Assembly: GCF_949296715.1 (NCBI RefSeq)
Contig: NZ_CASFQD010000057.1
Coordinates: 74,584 to 138,583 of the forward strand
Direction of reading: 5' to 3'
DNA: 64,000 nucleotides
From: an uncultured Alistipes sp.
GTDB taxonomy: Bacteria > Bacteroidota > Bacteroidia > Bacteroidales > Rikenellaceae
The notes below the pieces were generated by a model. It was not told where the DNA came from. It saw only the letters and a program-made list of their open reading frames with translations, and ran no database searches. Below are positions 1 to 7,369 of the stretch, piece after piece. The translations under genes and the position numbers were made by a program. How positions within the stretch are numbered: the first letter of the stretch is position 1; each line of letters begins with the position of its first letter.

Positions 1-248
1 AGGAGCAGCACGGCGGCTGCCGCGGCCGTGCGTTGCCGGATGCGGCGCAGGCGGCGTCTGCGCGCTTCGCGGGCCGCCCGTTCGGCGATGCGGAGCCGCA
101 GCGATTCGATCGCTGCACGGTGGTCGCCGGGCGTCTCTTCCAGCCCCTGCAGGGCCTCCGCAACGAAGGGGTCGCACTGCACCTCCAGTTCCAGGTCGTG
201 CGCGTCGCGCCCCCGGCGGTCGCTTGTCAGGTAGTCGGTCGGTTTCAT
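1..248 (-). CDS. Partial membrane protein coupled to the ECF sigma factor
   Basis: Only the first 82 or so codons are in the window; the gene runs off the left edge. It starts with MKPTDYLTSDRRGRD and has an acidic stretch (LELEVQCDPFVAEALQGLEE) of a kind common at the N-terminus of Bacteroidota membrane proteins encoded behind ECF sigma genes. A very basic segment (RRRRLRRIRQR) is followed by an Ala/Leu-rich start of a membrane helix at the window edge, giving a cytoplasmic head and probably a periplasmic tail. The ATG overlaps the TGA of the sigma gene (ATGA), so translation is coupled. An anti-sigma or TonB/CarboxypepD-type signalling role is inference; the diagnostic C-terminus is missing. 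Confidence 0.7.
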   Translation of the reverse strand, partial: MKPTDYLTSDRRGRDAHDLELEVQCDPFVAEALQGLEETPGDHRAAIESLRLRIAERAAREARRRRLRRIRQRTAAAAAVLL

Positions 249-817
249 GGCAGTTTGTTTCGGAGACAGTTTTTCAGGTTGCGCTTGCCGTTTTGGATGT
301 AGCTTCGGATGCTCTTCAGGTGCCACGACGTCGCGGCGGCGATGTCGGCATAGGAGCAGTCGTCGAAGAAGAAGAGCCGGATCGACTGCCGCTGCGTCTC
401 GGGCAGCTGCTCCAGACATCCCGCAAGGGCCTCGGCGATCTGCTGCCGGCGGTTGCCGTCGGCGAGCAGGGCGGCAAAGTCGCCGTCGTCGCCCAGTTCG
501 CGCGGCAGCTCTGCGGGCGGCATCTTCCCGGCCTCGCGCAGCCGCATGAGGCAGAGGTTGCGCGCGACGGTGTGGAGCCAGCCGCGGAAGTTGCGGATCG
601 GCTGGCGGGCGACCTTCACGATCAGCTCCTCGAAGAGCTGCATGACGGCATCCTCGGCATCGGCCCGGTTGCGCAGGTAGCGCAGCGCCACGCCGTAGAC
701 CAGCTCCGTGTAGCGGAGGTAGAGCGTGGCGAGGTGTTCCGGACGGCCGTCGGCGCGGTAGCGGGCCAGCAGCTCGTCGTCGCTTGCAAGGGGTTCGGTA
801 TGTTCGGCGGTTCGCAT
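245..817 (-). CDS. ECF-family RNA polymerase sigma factor
   Basis: The 190-residue protein has the two conserved sigma-70 regions of extracytoplasmic-function sigma factors. Region 2 lies at about residues 25-90 (YTELVYGVALRYLRNRADAE, then the RNFRGWLHTVARN helix typical of region 2.4). Region 4 is a C-terminal helix-turn-helix at about 135-185 (LPETQRQSIRLFFFDDCSY and IAAATSWHLKSIRSYI). Length and layout fit the family. Its stop overlaps the start of the downstream membrane partner, suggesting co-production with its regulator. It is divergent from the exported protein gene at 939. The stimulus and regulon cannot be read from this window. Confidence 0.93.
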   Translation of the reverse strand: MRTAEHTEPLASDDELLARYRADGRPEHLATLYLRYTELVYGVALRYLRNRADAEDAVMQLFEELIVKVARQPIRNFRGWLHTVARNLCLMRLREAGKMPPAELPRELGDDGDFAALLADGNRRQQIAEALAGCLEQLPETQRQSIRLFFFDDCSYADIAAATSWHLKSIRSYIQNGKRNLKNCLRNKLP

Positions 818-938
818 GGCGGGAGGTATCGAACAGTAAAGTTATCGTTTTTTTTCGGACGGTTTGTGTATTTTCTGCCGTCGTCGCATCTTATGGATGC
901 AACAGTTGCTGAAAATACACACGTTCAACCGAAAAAAA

Positions 939-1694
939 ATGGCATTCATGAGACCTTTTCTGAAAAATTCGATCCTTGCCGCCCTGCTGGTCGCGGCAAC
1001 CTGCGCCGCGGCACAACCCGCCGGAGGAGCTCCGGCCTCAGATGAACCCTCCGCACGGGAGGCGACCGACCGCCGCATCGCACGGCTCGACGAGGCGATC
1101 CGACAGGTGGAGCTGACCCGTAACCGACTGATGTGGAACACCTACCTCGACTATGCCGAGCAGGGGCGGATTACGCCCGACGTGATGGACTATCCCGGGC
1201 TGGACTACGAGCGGCTGCGCGATACCGTCCCGGCGATCGATACGCTGGGCTGCCGCTATACCGCCGCGGCCGAAGCCTATACGGAGGTGCTGCGCACCGA
1301 TCCCGAATACGAGGCGATCCATCAGGAGTATGTGGCGCTGAAGGGGGTGTCGGACCGCGACCGGCAGGCGGAGAATAGGATGCGCTACAACCTGCTCTAC
1401 GACCGCCTGCGCCGGAACAATCCGGACTACGTGCCGGCCTGGGAGCGGATGAACGAGGCCAAGCGGCAGCGCAACATGGCCGTTCTGCGCTACCTGGTCG
1501 AGAGCCATGCGGCTGCGGGGCGGGTGCTGCCGACCGATCCGCTCTTCCGGAAAATTTCGATGGTGTACACCATGCTGCGGAACCGTTGCCCGGAGATCGC
1601 ACGGCTCGACGTGGAGTTTGACGCGCTCTGCCGCATGCGCCGGGAGCTTTGGGAAGCGGCGTTGCGCGAACGCTACGGCGTGCCGGAGCCGTGA
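939..1694 (+). CDS. Exported alpha-helical protein of unknown function
   Basis: I do not recognise the family. The product (about 251 residues) begins with a clear Sec signal (MRPFLKNSILAALLVAATCA, cleavage near AAAQ), so the mature protein is periplasmic or outer-membrane associated. The rest is rich in charged and aromatic residues (many Arg, Glu, Tyr) and looks helical, with repeated Y-x-x-L/R spacing. Two in-frame ATGs (939 and 948) both leave a usable signal peptide; 939 is preceded by an A-rich tract, typical of Bacteroidota starts. It is divergent from the ECF sigma gene and could be one of its targets; that is only an inference from position. Confidence 0.65.
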   Translation: MAFMRPFLKNSILAALLVAATCAAAQPAGGAPASDEPSAREATDRRIARLDEAIRQVELTRNRLMWNTYLDYAEQGRITPDVMDYPGLDYERLRDTVPAIDTLGCRYTAAAEAYTEVLRTDPEYEAIHQEYVALKGVSDRDRQAENRMRYNLLYDRLRRNNPDYVPAWERMNEAKRQRNMAVLRYLVESHAAAGRVLPTDPLFRKISMVYTMLRNRCPEIARLDVEFDALCRMRRELWEAALRERYGVPEP

Positions 1695-1757
1695 CGGGCG
1701 GTCCCTTTGGCGGAAAAGCGAACGGCGGAATCCTCTCGGGGGATTCCGCCGCTTTGC

Positions 1758-2201
1758 CTATTGTGCCGGGGCGGCAGGCAGCGCCTGCAGTACGGCGCGC
1801 AGCTCGCCGTCGGCAAGCAGCAGGAGCAGCGGCCCGTCCATGTCGTAGTGGGTCGTGGCCTCCAGCGCCTCGATGAAGGCCTCTTCGTCGGAGCCTTCGG
1901 GGCAGGCCATGCGCGTCGAGGCCACGGGATCTATGTGCAGGGCGCGGCGCTCGTCGGTCGAGTAGGTGGCCGCGAGGCGGTTGCAGGCTCCGACGCCCGT
2001 AAGGCGGTTCCCCTCGACGAGGAACGTGACGGTGAAGCTCCCCTCGGCCGGGCGGATCGTGCGCCCTCCGAGCTGGATGAGCTGCCACTCGGTGCCGACC
2101 AGCGGCCGGCGCGTGCGTTTCTGGTAAGAGCGGCAGGGGCAGCAACTTACGACCAGGGCCGCAAGCAGCGTGAGGAGGGTGAATCTCGGCAGTCGTTTCA
2201 T
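1758..2201 (-). CDS. META (HslJ-like) domain lipoprotein
   Basis: The protein (147 residues from ATG at 2201) has a lipoprotein signal ending in LVVSC, so the mature N-terminus is acylated. The body matches the META domain: GTEWQLIQLGG, then FTVTFLVEGNRLTGVGACN, then MACPEGSDEEAFIEAL. The G-x-G-x-C-N-x-L core and the M-A-C-P/E segment are hallmarks. Family members occur with envelope-stress and motility functions; no exact role can be assigned. A promoter-like box (TATATTTG on the minus strand, positions 2230-2237) lies 28 nt before the start, back to back with that of ridA. The ORF can be extended upstream, but only the ATG at 2201 gives a signal peptide. Confidence 0.85.
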   Translation of the reverse strand: MKRLPRFTLLTLLAALVVSCCPCRSYQKRTRRPLVGTEWQLIQLGGRTIRPAEGSFTVTFLVEGNRLTGVGACNRLAATYSTDERRALHIDPVASTRMACPEGSDEEAFIEALEATTHYDMDGPLLLLLADGELRAVLQALPAAPAQ

Positions 2202-2249
2202 CGTGTGTTTTTCTTCTCGGGTTGTGCTGCAAATATAGGGAATAAATCG

Positions 2250-2257
2250 TATCTTTG
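2250..2257 (+). promoter_or_regulatory. Putative -7 box of ridA (TATCTTTG)
   Basis: The sequence TATCTTTG matches the Bacteroidota -7 consensus TAnnTTTG and lies 63 nt before the ridA start. No TTG is found at the usual 19-21 nt upstream, so the call rests on the -7 box alone. It is divergent from the minus-strand box at 2230-2237. Confidence 0.45.
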
Positions 2258-2320
2258 TTCGATCGTTGCTCCGGCGACGGACTCCCGAACGAAACATACA
2301 TATATAAAAATAGGAATCTC

Positions 2321-2695
2321 ATGAAAAAGATCATCGCATCCCCGCTGGCCCCGAAGGCTGTGGGTCCCTATTCGCAGGCCGTGGAGGCCGGCGGCGCACT
2401 CTACATCTCCGGACAGCTGCCCGTCGACGGCGCTACGGGCAAGATGGCCGAAGGCATCGAGGCGCAGACGCGCCAGTCGCTCGACAACCTCGGCCACATC
2501 CTCCGCGAGGCCGGTTACGACTATTCGAACGTCGTGAAGACCACCGTGCTGTTGCAGTCGATCGGCGACTTCGCCGCCATGAATGCCGTCTATGCCGGGT
2601 ACTTCACCTCGGAGATGCCCGCACGCATCTGCTTTGAGGTGGCCGCCCTGCCCATGGGCGCCCTCGTCGAGATTGACGCCGTGGCCGTCAAATAG
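2321..2695 (+). CDS. ridA: RidA family reactive imine/enamine deaminase
   Basis: A 124-residue protein of normal RidA/YjgF length. It hydrolyses 2-aminoacrylate and similar enamines or imines released by PLP enzymes to keto acids and ammonia, as a cytosolic trimer. Family signatures are visible: KAVGPYSQAVEAGGALYISG near the N-terminus (conserved G-P-Y-S-Q and S-G-Q), and MPARICFEVAALPMGALVEI at the C-terminus with the catalytic Arg of the P-A-R motif and the terminal E-I-D. The start is the ATG at 2321; the 22 codons upstream are not conserved-looking. A good intrinsic terminator follows, so the gene is probably monocistronic. Confidence 0.97.
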   Translation: MKKIIASPLAPKAVGPYSQAVEAGGALYISGQLPVDGATGKMAEGIEAQTRQSLDNLGHILREAGYDYSNVVKTTVLLQSIGDFAAMNAVYAGYFTSEMPARICFEVAALPMGALVEIDAVAVK

Positions 2696-2705
2696 CCCCG
2701 GCGGC

Positions 2706-2746
2706 AAAAGGTGCATTTGGGTGGAACAAATGCGCCCTTTTTGTCT
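2706..2746 (+). terminator. Intrinsic terminator of ridA
   Basis: A stem AAAAGGTGCATTTG / CAAATGCGCCCTTTT (2706-2719 and 2727-2741) with one G-G mismatch is followed by a T-rich run, 10 nt after the ridA stop. Confidence 0.85.
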
Positions 2747-2766
2747 TTTGTAGATAATTTGTCGAT

Positions 2767-2791
2767 AAAATCAGCGCGCCGCGCTGGTTTT
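2767..2791. other. Palindromic hairpin in the nrdJ leader
   Basis: AAAATCAGCGC / GCGCTGGTTTT forms an almost perfect inverted repeat with a 3-nt loop. It lies after the ridA terminator and 60 nt before nrdJ. A second small stem (GACAGG / CCTGTC, around 2819-2836) follows. It could be an attenuator or a DNA-binding palindrome for control of ribonucleotide reductase. It does not resemble a cobalamin riboswitch. Confidence 0.4.
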
Positions 2792-2850
2792 ATTCACGGA
2801 AAAGAACCAATTTTGTAAGACAGGCTCTGCCTGTCGGATGAAAAGGTTGG

Positions 2851-5424
2851 ATGGAGAAAAATACCAATACGATGTCAAAAGCTATCAAGACGGACACGCC
2901 GCAGAAGGTCGATTACAACGAGGCGGTCGCCGCGTCGAAGGCCTATTTCGACGGCGACGACCTGGCCGCTACGGTGTGGGTCAGCAAGTATGCCCTGAAG
3001 GACTCCTTCGGGAACATTTATGAAAAGACACCCCGCGAGATGCACGAACGCATCGCCGCGGAGATCGAACGCATCGAGCAGAAGTACCCCTCGCCGATGA
3101 GCCGCGAGCAGGTGTTCCATCTGCTCGACCATTTCCGGTACGTCATCCCGCAGGGCGGCCCGATGACCGGTATCGGCAACAACTTCCAGGTGGCGTCGCT
3201 CTCCAACTGCTTCGTCATCGGGCACAAGCACCCGGCCGACTCCTACGGCGGCATCTTCCGCATGGACGAGGAGCAGGTGCAGCTCATGAAGCGGCGCGGC
3301 GGCGTGGGGCATGACCTCTCGCACATCCGCCCCACGGGCAGCCCCGTGCTCAACTCGGCCCTCACGTCGACGGGTATCGTCCCCTTCATGGAGCGCTACT
3401 CGAACTCGACGCGCGAGGTGGCGCAGGACGGACGCCGCGGCGCCCTGATGCTCACGCTCTCGATCAAGCATCCCGATGCCGAGCGCTTCATCGACGCGAA
3501 GGTCGACACGGGCAAGGTGACGGGCGCGAACGTCTCGATCAAGATCGACGACGAGTTCATGCGTGCGGCGATCGAGGGCCGCAGCTACCACCAGCAGTTC
3601 CCGATCAAGTCCGACCATCCGAAATACGAGCAGAACATCGACGCGAAGAAGCTCTGGGAGAAGATCATCCACAATGCGTGGAAGTCGGCCGAGCCCGGCG
3701 TGCTCTTCTGGGATACGATCATCCGCGAGAGCGTGCCCGACTGCTATGCCGACGAGGGCTTCGTGACCGTCTCGACGAACCCCTGCGGCGAGATTCCGCT
3801 CTGCCCCTACGACTCGTGCCGCCTCTTGGCGCTCAACCTCTTCAGTTATGTGGACGACCCCTTCAAGCCGACGGCGAAGTTCAACTTCGACAGGTTCCGC
3901 GAACACGTGGGTTATGCCATGCACATGATGGACGACATCATCGACCTCGAGTTGGAGAAGGTCGAGCAGATCATCGCCAAGATCGAGGCCGATCCCGAGG
4001 ACGAGGACGTGCGCCGCGTGGAGCTCGAACTGTGGAAGAAGATCCGCACGATGGCGCAGAAGGGCCGCCGCACGGGCCTCGGCATCACGGCCGAGGGCGA
4101 CATGCTCGCGGCGCTGGGGCTGCGCTACGGTTCCGACGAGGCGATTGACTTCACGGTCGAGGTGCAGAAGACGCTGGCGTTGGCGGCCTACGGTGCCTCG
4201 GTGAAGATGGCTGCCGAGCGCGGGGCCTTCCCGGTTTACGATGCCGCGAAGGAGGCCGACAACCCGATGATCGCCCGCATCCGCGAGGCCGATCCGGCCC
4301 TTTACGAGGAGATGGTGAAGTCGGGCCGCCGCAACATCGCCATGCTGACGATCGCCCCGACGGGTACGACGTCGCTCATGTCGCAGACCACGTCGGGCAT
4401 CGAGCCGGTCTTCCGCACGGTCTACAAGCGCCGCCGCAAGATCAACCCCTCGGACCACGACACGCATGTCGATTATGAGGACGAAACGGGCGAAAAGTTC
4501 CAGGAGTACAACGTCTACCACCACAACTTCGTCAAGTGGCTGGAGGCAAACGGATACGACACGTCGAAGCTGGCGACGATCTCCGATGCGGAGCTCGACC
4601 GCTGGGTGGCCGCCTCGCCCTACTACAAGGCGACGGCCAACGACATCGACTGGGTGGCGAAGGTCAAGATGCAGGGGGCGATCCAGAAGTGGGTCGACCA
4701 CTCGATCTCGGTGACGGTCAATCTGCCCAACAACGTCTCGGAGGCGCTCGTTGCGGAGGTCTACCGCACGGCGTGGGAGTGCGGTTGCAAGGGTGTGACG
4801 GTCTATCGCGACGGCTGCCGCGACGGCGTGCTGCTCGACAAGAACACGAAGAAGGGCAAAAAGTGCGAGGAGCATCCCGGACAGGTGGCCAAGCGCCCGC
4901 GTTCGATCCCGGCCGACATCGTGCGTTTCAAGAACGGCGCCGAGGACTGGATCGCCTTCGTGGGATTGCAGGACGGACGTCCCTATGAGATTTTCACGGG
5001 TAAGATCGAGGAGGATGCCATGTACATCCCGCGCAAGATCACCAAGGGTTACATCATCAAGGTCCGCGAGGAGGACGGCTCGAAGCGCTACGACTTCCAG
5101 TATACGGACCGCTACGGCTATACGAACACGATCGGCGGCATCTCGCGTCTGTTCAACGAGGAGTTCTGGAACTATGCCAAGCTCATCTCGGGCGTATTGC
5201 GCCACGGCATGCCCATCGAGAAGACCGTTTCGCTCATCGAGTCGCTGCATCTGGACAGCGAGTCGATCAATACCTGGAAGACGGGTGTCTGCCGGGCGCT
5301 GAAGCAGTATATCGTCGACGGCACGAAATCCAAGGGCAAATGTCCGAGCTGCGGGCAGGAGAACATGGCCTACCAGAACGGGTGTCTGACCTGCATGTCC
5401 TGCGGCTATTCGAAGTGCGGATGA
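2851..5424 (+). CDS. nrdJ: Adenosylcobalamin-dependent (class II) ribonucleotide reductase
   Basis: The 857-residue enzyme makes deoxyribonucleotides from ribonucleotides using adenosylcobalamin, in the cytoplasm. Visible features are the N-terminal SLSNCFVIG, the barrel motif NPCGEIPLCPYDSCRL around residue 310, APTGTTSLMSQTTSGIEPVF in the second half, VTVNLPNNVSEALV, and a C-terminal zinc-ribbon tail with paired cysteines (CPSC, then CLTC, CGYSKCG) that re-reduces the active site. The size and Cys tail are typical of the long Bacteroidota class II enzymes; no beta subunit is needed. ATG at 2872 (MSKAIKT) is an alternative start. The gene stands alone between two terminators. The importer at 53290-56211 might supply corrinoid, but this is not shown. 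Confidence 0.95.
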   Translation: MEKNTNTMSKAIKTDTPQKVDYNEAVAASKAYFDGDDLAATVWVSKYALKDSFGNIYEKTPREMHERIAAEIERIEQKYPSPMSREQVFHLLDHFRYVIPQGGPMTGIGNNFQVASLSNCFVIGHKHPADSYGGIFRMDEEQVQLMKRRGGVGHDLSHIRPTGSPVLNSALTSTGIVPFMERYSNSTREVAQDGRRGALMLTLSIKHPDAERFIDAKVDTGKVTGANVSIKIDDEFMRAAIEGRSYHQQFPIKSDHPKYEQNIDAKKLWEKIIHNAWKSAEPGVLFWDTIIRESVPDCYADEGFVTVSTNPCGEIPLCPYDSCRLLALNLFSYVDDPFKPTAKFNFDRFREHVGYAMHMMDDIIDLELEKVEQIIAKIEADPEDEDVRRVELELWKKIRTMAQKGRRTGLGITAEGDMLAALGLRYGSDEAIDFTVEVQKTLALAAYGASVKMAAERGAFPVYDAAKEADNPMIARIREADPALYEEMVKSGRRNIAMLTIAPTGTTSLMSQTTSGIEPVFRTVYKRRRKINPSDHDTHVDYEDETGEKFQEYNVYHHNFVKWLEANGYDTSKLATISDAELDRWVAASPYYKATANDIDWVAKVKMQGAIQKWVDHSISVTVNLPNNVSEALVAEVYRTAWECGCKGVTVYRDGCRDGVLLDKNTKKGKKCEEHPGQVAKRPRSIPADIVRFKNGAEDWIAFVGLQDGRPYEIFTGKIEEDAMYIPRKITKGYIIKVREEDGSKRYDFQYTDRYGYTNTIGGISRLFNEEFWNYAKLISGVLRHGMPIEKTVSLIESLHLDSESINTWKTGVCRALKQYIVDGTKSKGKCPSCGQENMAYQNGCLTCMSCGYSKCG

Positions 5425-5449
5425 CCTCCGGATGCCGTTTTTCGACCCC

Positions 5450-5487
5450 AAAAAAGGACCTGGACGGTGCGTTTCAGGTCTTTTTTT
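5450..5487 (+). terminator. Intrinsic terminator of nrdJ
   Basis: AAAAAAGGACCTG (5450-5462) pairs with CAGGTCTTTTTTT (5475-5487); the 3' arm is the U-tract. The A-tract on the other side would let it also work on the minus strand. Confidence 0.9.
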
Positions 5488-5592
5488 GACTGATTTGTGA
5501 TTTTTTTTCAAAAAATGAATGGTATTTGCTGAAAAAGAATTATCTTTACCAACGAATATGTAGGATCGCCTCTGTGCATATTGAAAACGCTT

Positions 5593-6795
5593 ATGAAAAA
5601 ATTATTCTTTACATTCGTCCTCGTAGCCTTCGCATCGTCTGCGGTCTGGGCCGAGGATATGCCCAAGAAACCGAGTTTCTCGGGCTTCGTGACCAATGGA
5701 TTCTGGGATAACTGGGAGATTTCCGCAGGTGTGGGTGTCGGTACGGCATTGACGAATGGCGGAAATATGGGTGCCCGGAGTGAACGGATCGGCTTCGAGG
5801 GCAACCTCTCGCTGACGAAGTGGATCCATCCCGTAGTCGGACTGCGCGGCCAGTTGCAGGGCGGCAAGTTCAAGAACTTCGATCCCACGCTCGGGAAACT
5901 GTCGTGGCCTTACATGTTCGCTCACGGCGACCTGTTGGTCAACTTCTCGAACTGGGTGGGCGGTTACCGTGACGATCGTGCCTACTATGCCGTGCCGTTC
6001 GTAGGTATGGGCTACATGGCATCGAACTTCACGGACGACAGCCAGGCGGACAGCCACTCGGGCGCACGCAACAACTTCGCCTTCACGGCCGGTTTGATCA
6101 ACAAGTTCCGCGTGTCGCCGTCGATTGACATCAATCTGGAACTGAAAGGTTTTATTGTAACGTCGCGTCTCTGCCCCGCCCGCACGAACGGTGAATACCT
6201 GTTCGGACTGAGTGCAACGGCCGGTGTAACCTACCGTTTCAACAACCGGACTTTCCAGCGCGGTGTGGCAGGCTATACGCCGAAGGACATCCAGGCCTTC
6301 CAGGATGCCGTGGCTGACAGCAATGCGGCTTTGGAGGCTTCGCTTGTCGAGAATGCCCGCCTGAACAAGGAGCTGAAGGCTGCGAAGGCTGCCGCCGAGG
6401 CCGAGAAGAGCGCTGCTGCGGCTGCCAAGGTCGAGGCTGCGAAGGCTGTTGCCGAGGTTGAGAGCGTGAAGGCCGCATCGCCGGCATCGGTTATCCTCTA
6501 CGACTACAGCATGTCGAAGCTCACGGCCAAGGAGAAGACCCGTCTGGACCTGATGGCCGACCTCATCAAGAGCGGCCCGAAGGATCGCGTCTACACGATC
6601 GAAGGACATGCCGACCAGCAGACCGGTACGCCTGCAGGCAACAAGCGTGTGGCCGAGAACCGAGCCAAGCACGTATACGAGTACCTCGTGAAGTGCGGTG
6701 TGAACCCCGACCAGCTGACCTACCAGGGTAAGGGCAATGAGGACGGCCCGTTCCCGGCAGTTCAGAAGGCAAACCGCGCGGTAATCATCAAGTAA
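5593..6795 (+). CDS. OmpA-family outer membrane protein
   Basis: A 400-residue porin-like protein with Sec signal MKKLFFTFVLVAFASSAVWA. Residues from about 25 to 230 form the predicted eight-strand beta barrel, with alternating aromatic and polar residues ending in RFNNRTF. Residues 240-300 form an Ala/Glu/Lys-rich coiled coil (LEASLVENARLNKELKAAK), and the last 100 residues an OmpA-like peptidoglycan-binding domain (VYTIEGHADQQTG, then NRVAENRAKHVYEYL-type spacing). It anchors the outer membrane to peptidoglycan. The ATG at 5593 gives the proper signal; a TTG at 5581 is possible but less likely. TATCTTTA at 5541-5548 may be its -7 box. Confidence 0.93.
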   Translation: MKKLFFTFVLVAFASSAVWAEDMPKKPSFSGFVTNGFWDNWEISAGVGVGTALTNGGNMGARSERIGFEGNLSLTKWIHPVVGLRGQLQGGKFKNFDPTLGKLSWPYMFAHGDLLVNFSNWVGGYRDDRAYYAVPFVGMGYMASNFTDDSQADSHSGARNNFAFTAGLINKFRVSPSIDINLELKGFIVTSRLCPARTNGEYLFGLSATAGVTYRFNNRTFQRGVAGYTPKDIQAFQDAVADSNAALEASLVENARLNKELKAAKAAAEAEKSAAAAAKVEAAKAVAEVESVKAASPASVILYDYSMSKLTAKEKTRLDLMADLIKSGPKDRVYTIEGHADQQTGTPAGNKRVAENRAKHVYEYLVKCGVNPDQLTYQGKGNEDGPFPAVQKANRAVIIK

Positions 6796-6861
6796 GCGTC
6801 TTGAGATTCCCGAAGGGGACAAAGCGGATCCGGCCAAGCCGGTGTGCCGCAAGTGGAATGG

Positions 6862-6891
6862 AAAAGGACCTGCAGAAGCAGGTCCTTTTTT
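6862..6891 (+). terminator. Intrinsic terminator of the OmpA-like gene
   Basis: Stem AAAAGGACCTGC / GCAGGTCCTTTTT at 6862-6890, loop AGAA. The following 185 bases up to 7078 hold no gene or motif that I can recognise. Confidence 0.9.
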
Positions 6892-7078
6892 ATGTTCCGG
6901 TTGGGTTGCTTGGTTTGGCGTTTCGAGCTTCGTGAACCGATTGCCTGAATGGATACGGAAGGCTATGGCGAGGAATAGATAATATGCTGGCTGACAGAAT
7001 TTTCAAGCCGCGATAATGCCCCTGCCGGAAACGATGGGCGGACTGCTTTCCGATTGGCCGGAAAACTGCTGCTTGTCG

Positions 7079-7369
7079 TCAGCGGATAATGACGGCATTG
7101 ACTAATTGTACTCCCGAACGGCGGTTGATTTCCTCCTTGAGGGCCTCCCGCTGGTAGAAGAGTTCCGAGCGCAGGATGCTCGAACGGATGCGGACATGGA
7201 GGATGTGCCGTTCGAGCCGCAGCTCTGTGGTGTCGGCCGCAGCCTGTGCCCCGACGATCTCGCGCCAGGTGTCGGGCAGACGCCCTTCGGCCACTTTGGC
7301 GGCGACGTAGGGGCGCTTGAAGAACTCGTCGAGCAGTTCACCCATCATCATGGTTCGGGTCCGTCTCAT
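7079..7369 (-). CDS. DUF721 (DciA-like) protein
   Basis: A 96-residue protein matching the DUF721/DciA family: the conserved W-x-E-I-V-G (TWREIVGAQAA) in the middle, and the beta-hairpin segment LHVRIRSSILRSELFYQREAL with the conserved S-x-x-L-R-x-E-L. DciA proteins load the replicative helicase in bacteria without DnaC, and the gene commonly sits beside recF in Bacteroidota. Its ATG overlaps the recF stop (ATGA), so the pair is co-translated. Assignment to helicase loading is from the family; this is a short single-domain version. Confidence 0.85.
   Translation of the reverse strand: MRRTRTMMMGELLDEFFKRPYVAAKVAEGRLPDTWREIVGAQAAADTTELRLERHILHVRIRSSILRSELFYQREALKEEINRRSGVQLVNAVIIR

Noticed and set aside
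2755..2850. A cobalamin riboswitch before nrdJ
   Set aside because: The leader is too short and lacks the conserved B12-box pattern; only small palindromes are present.
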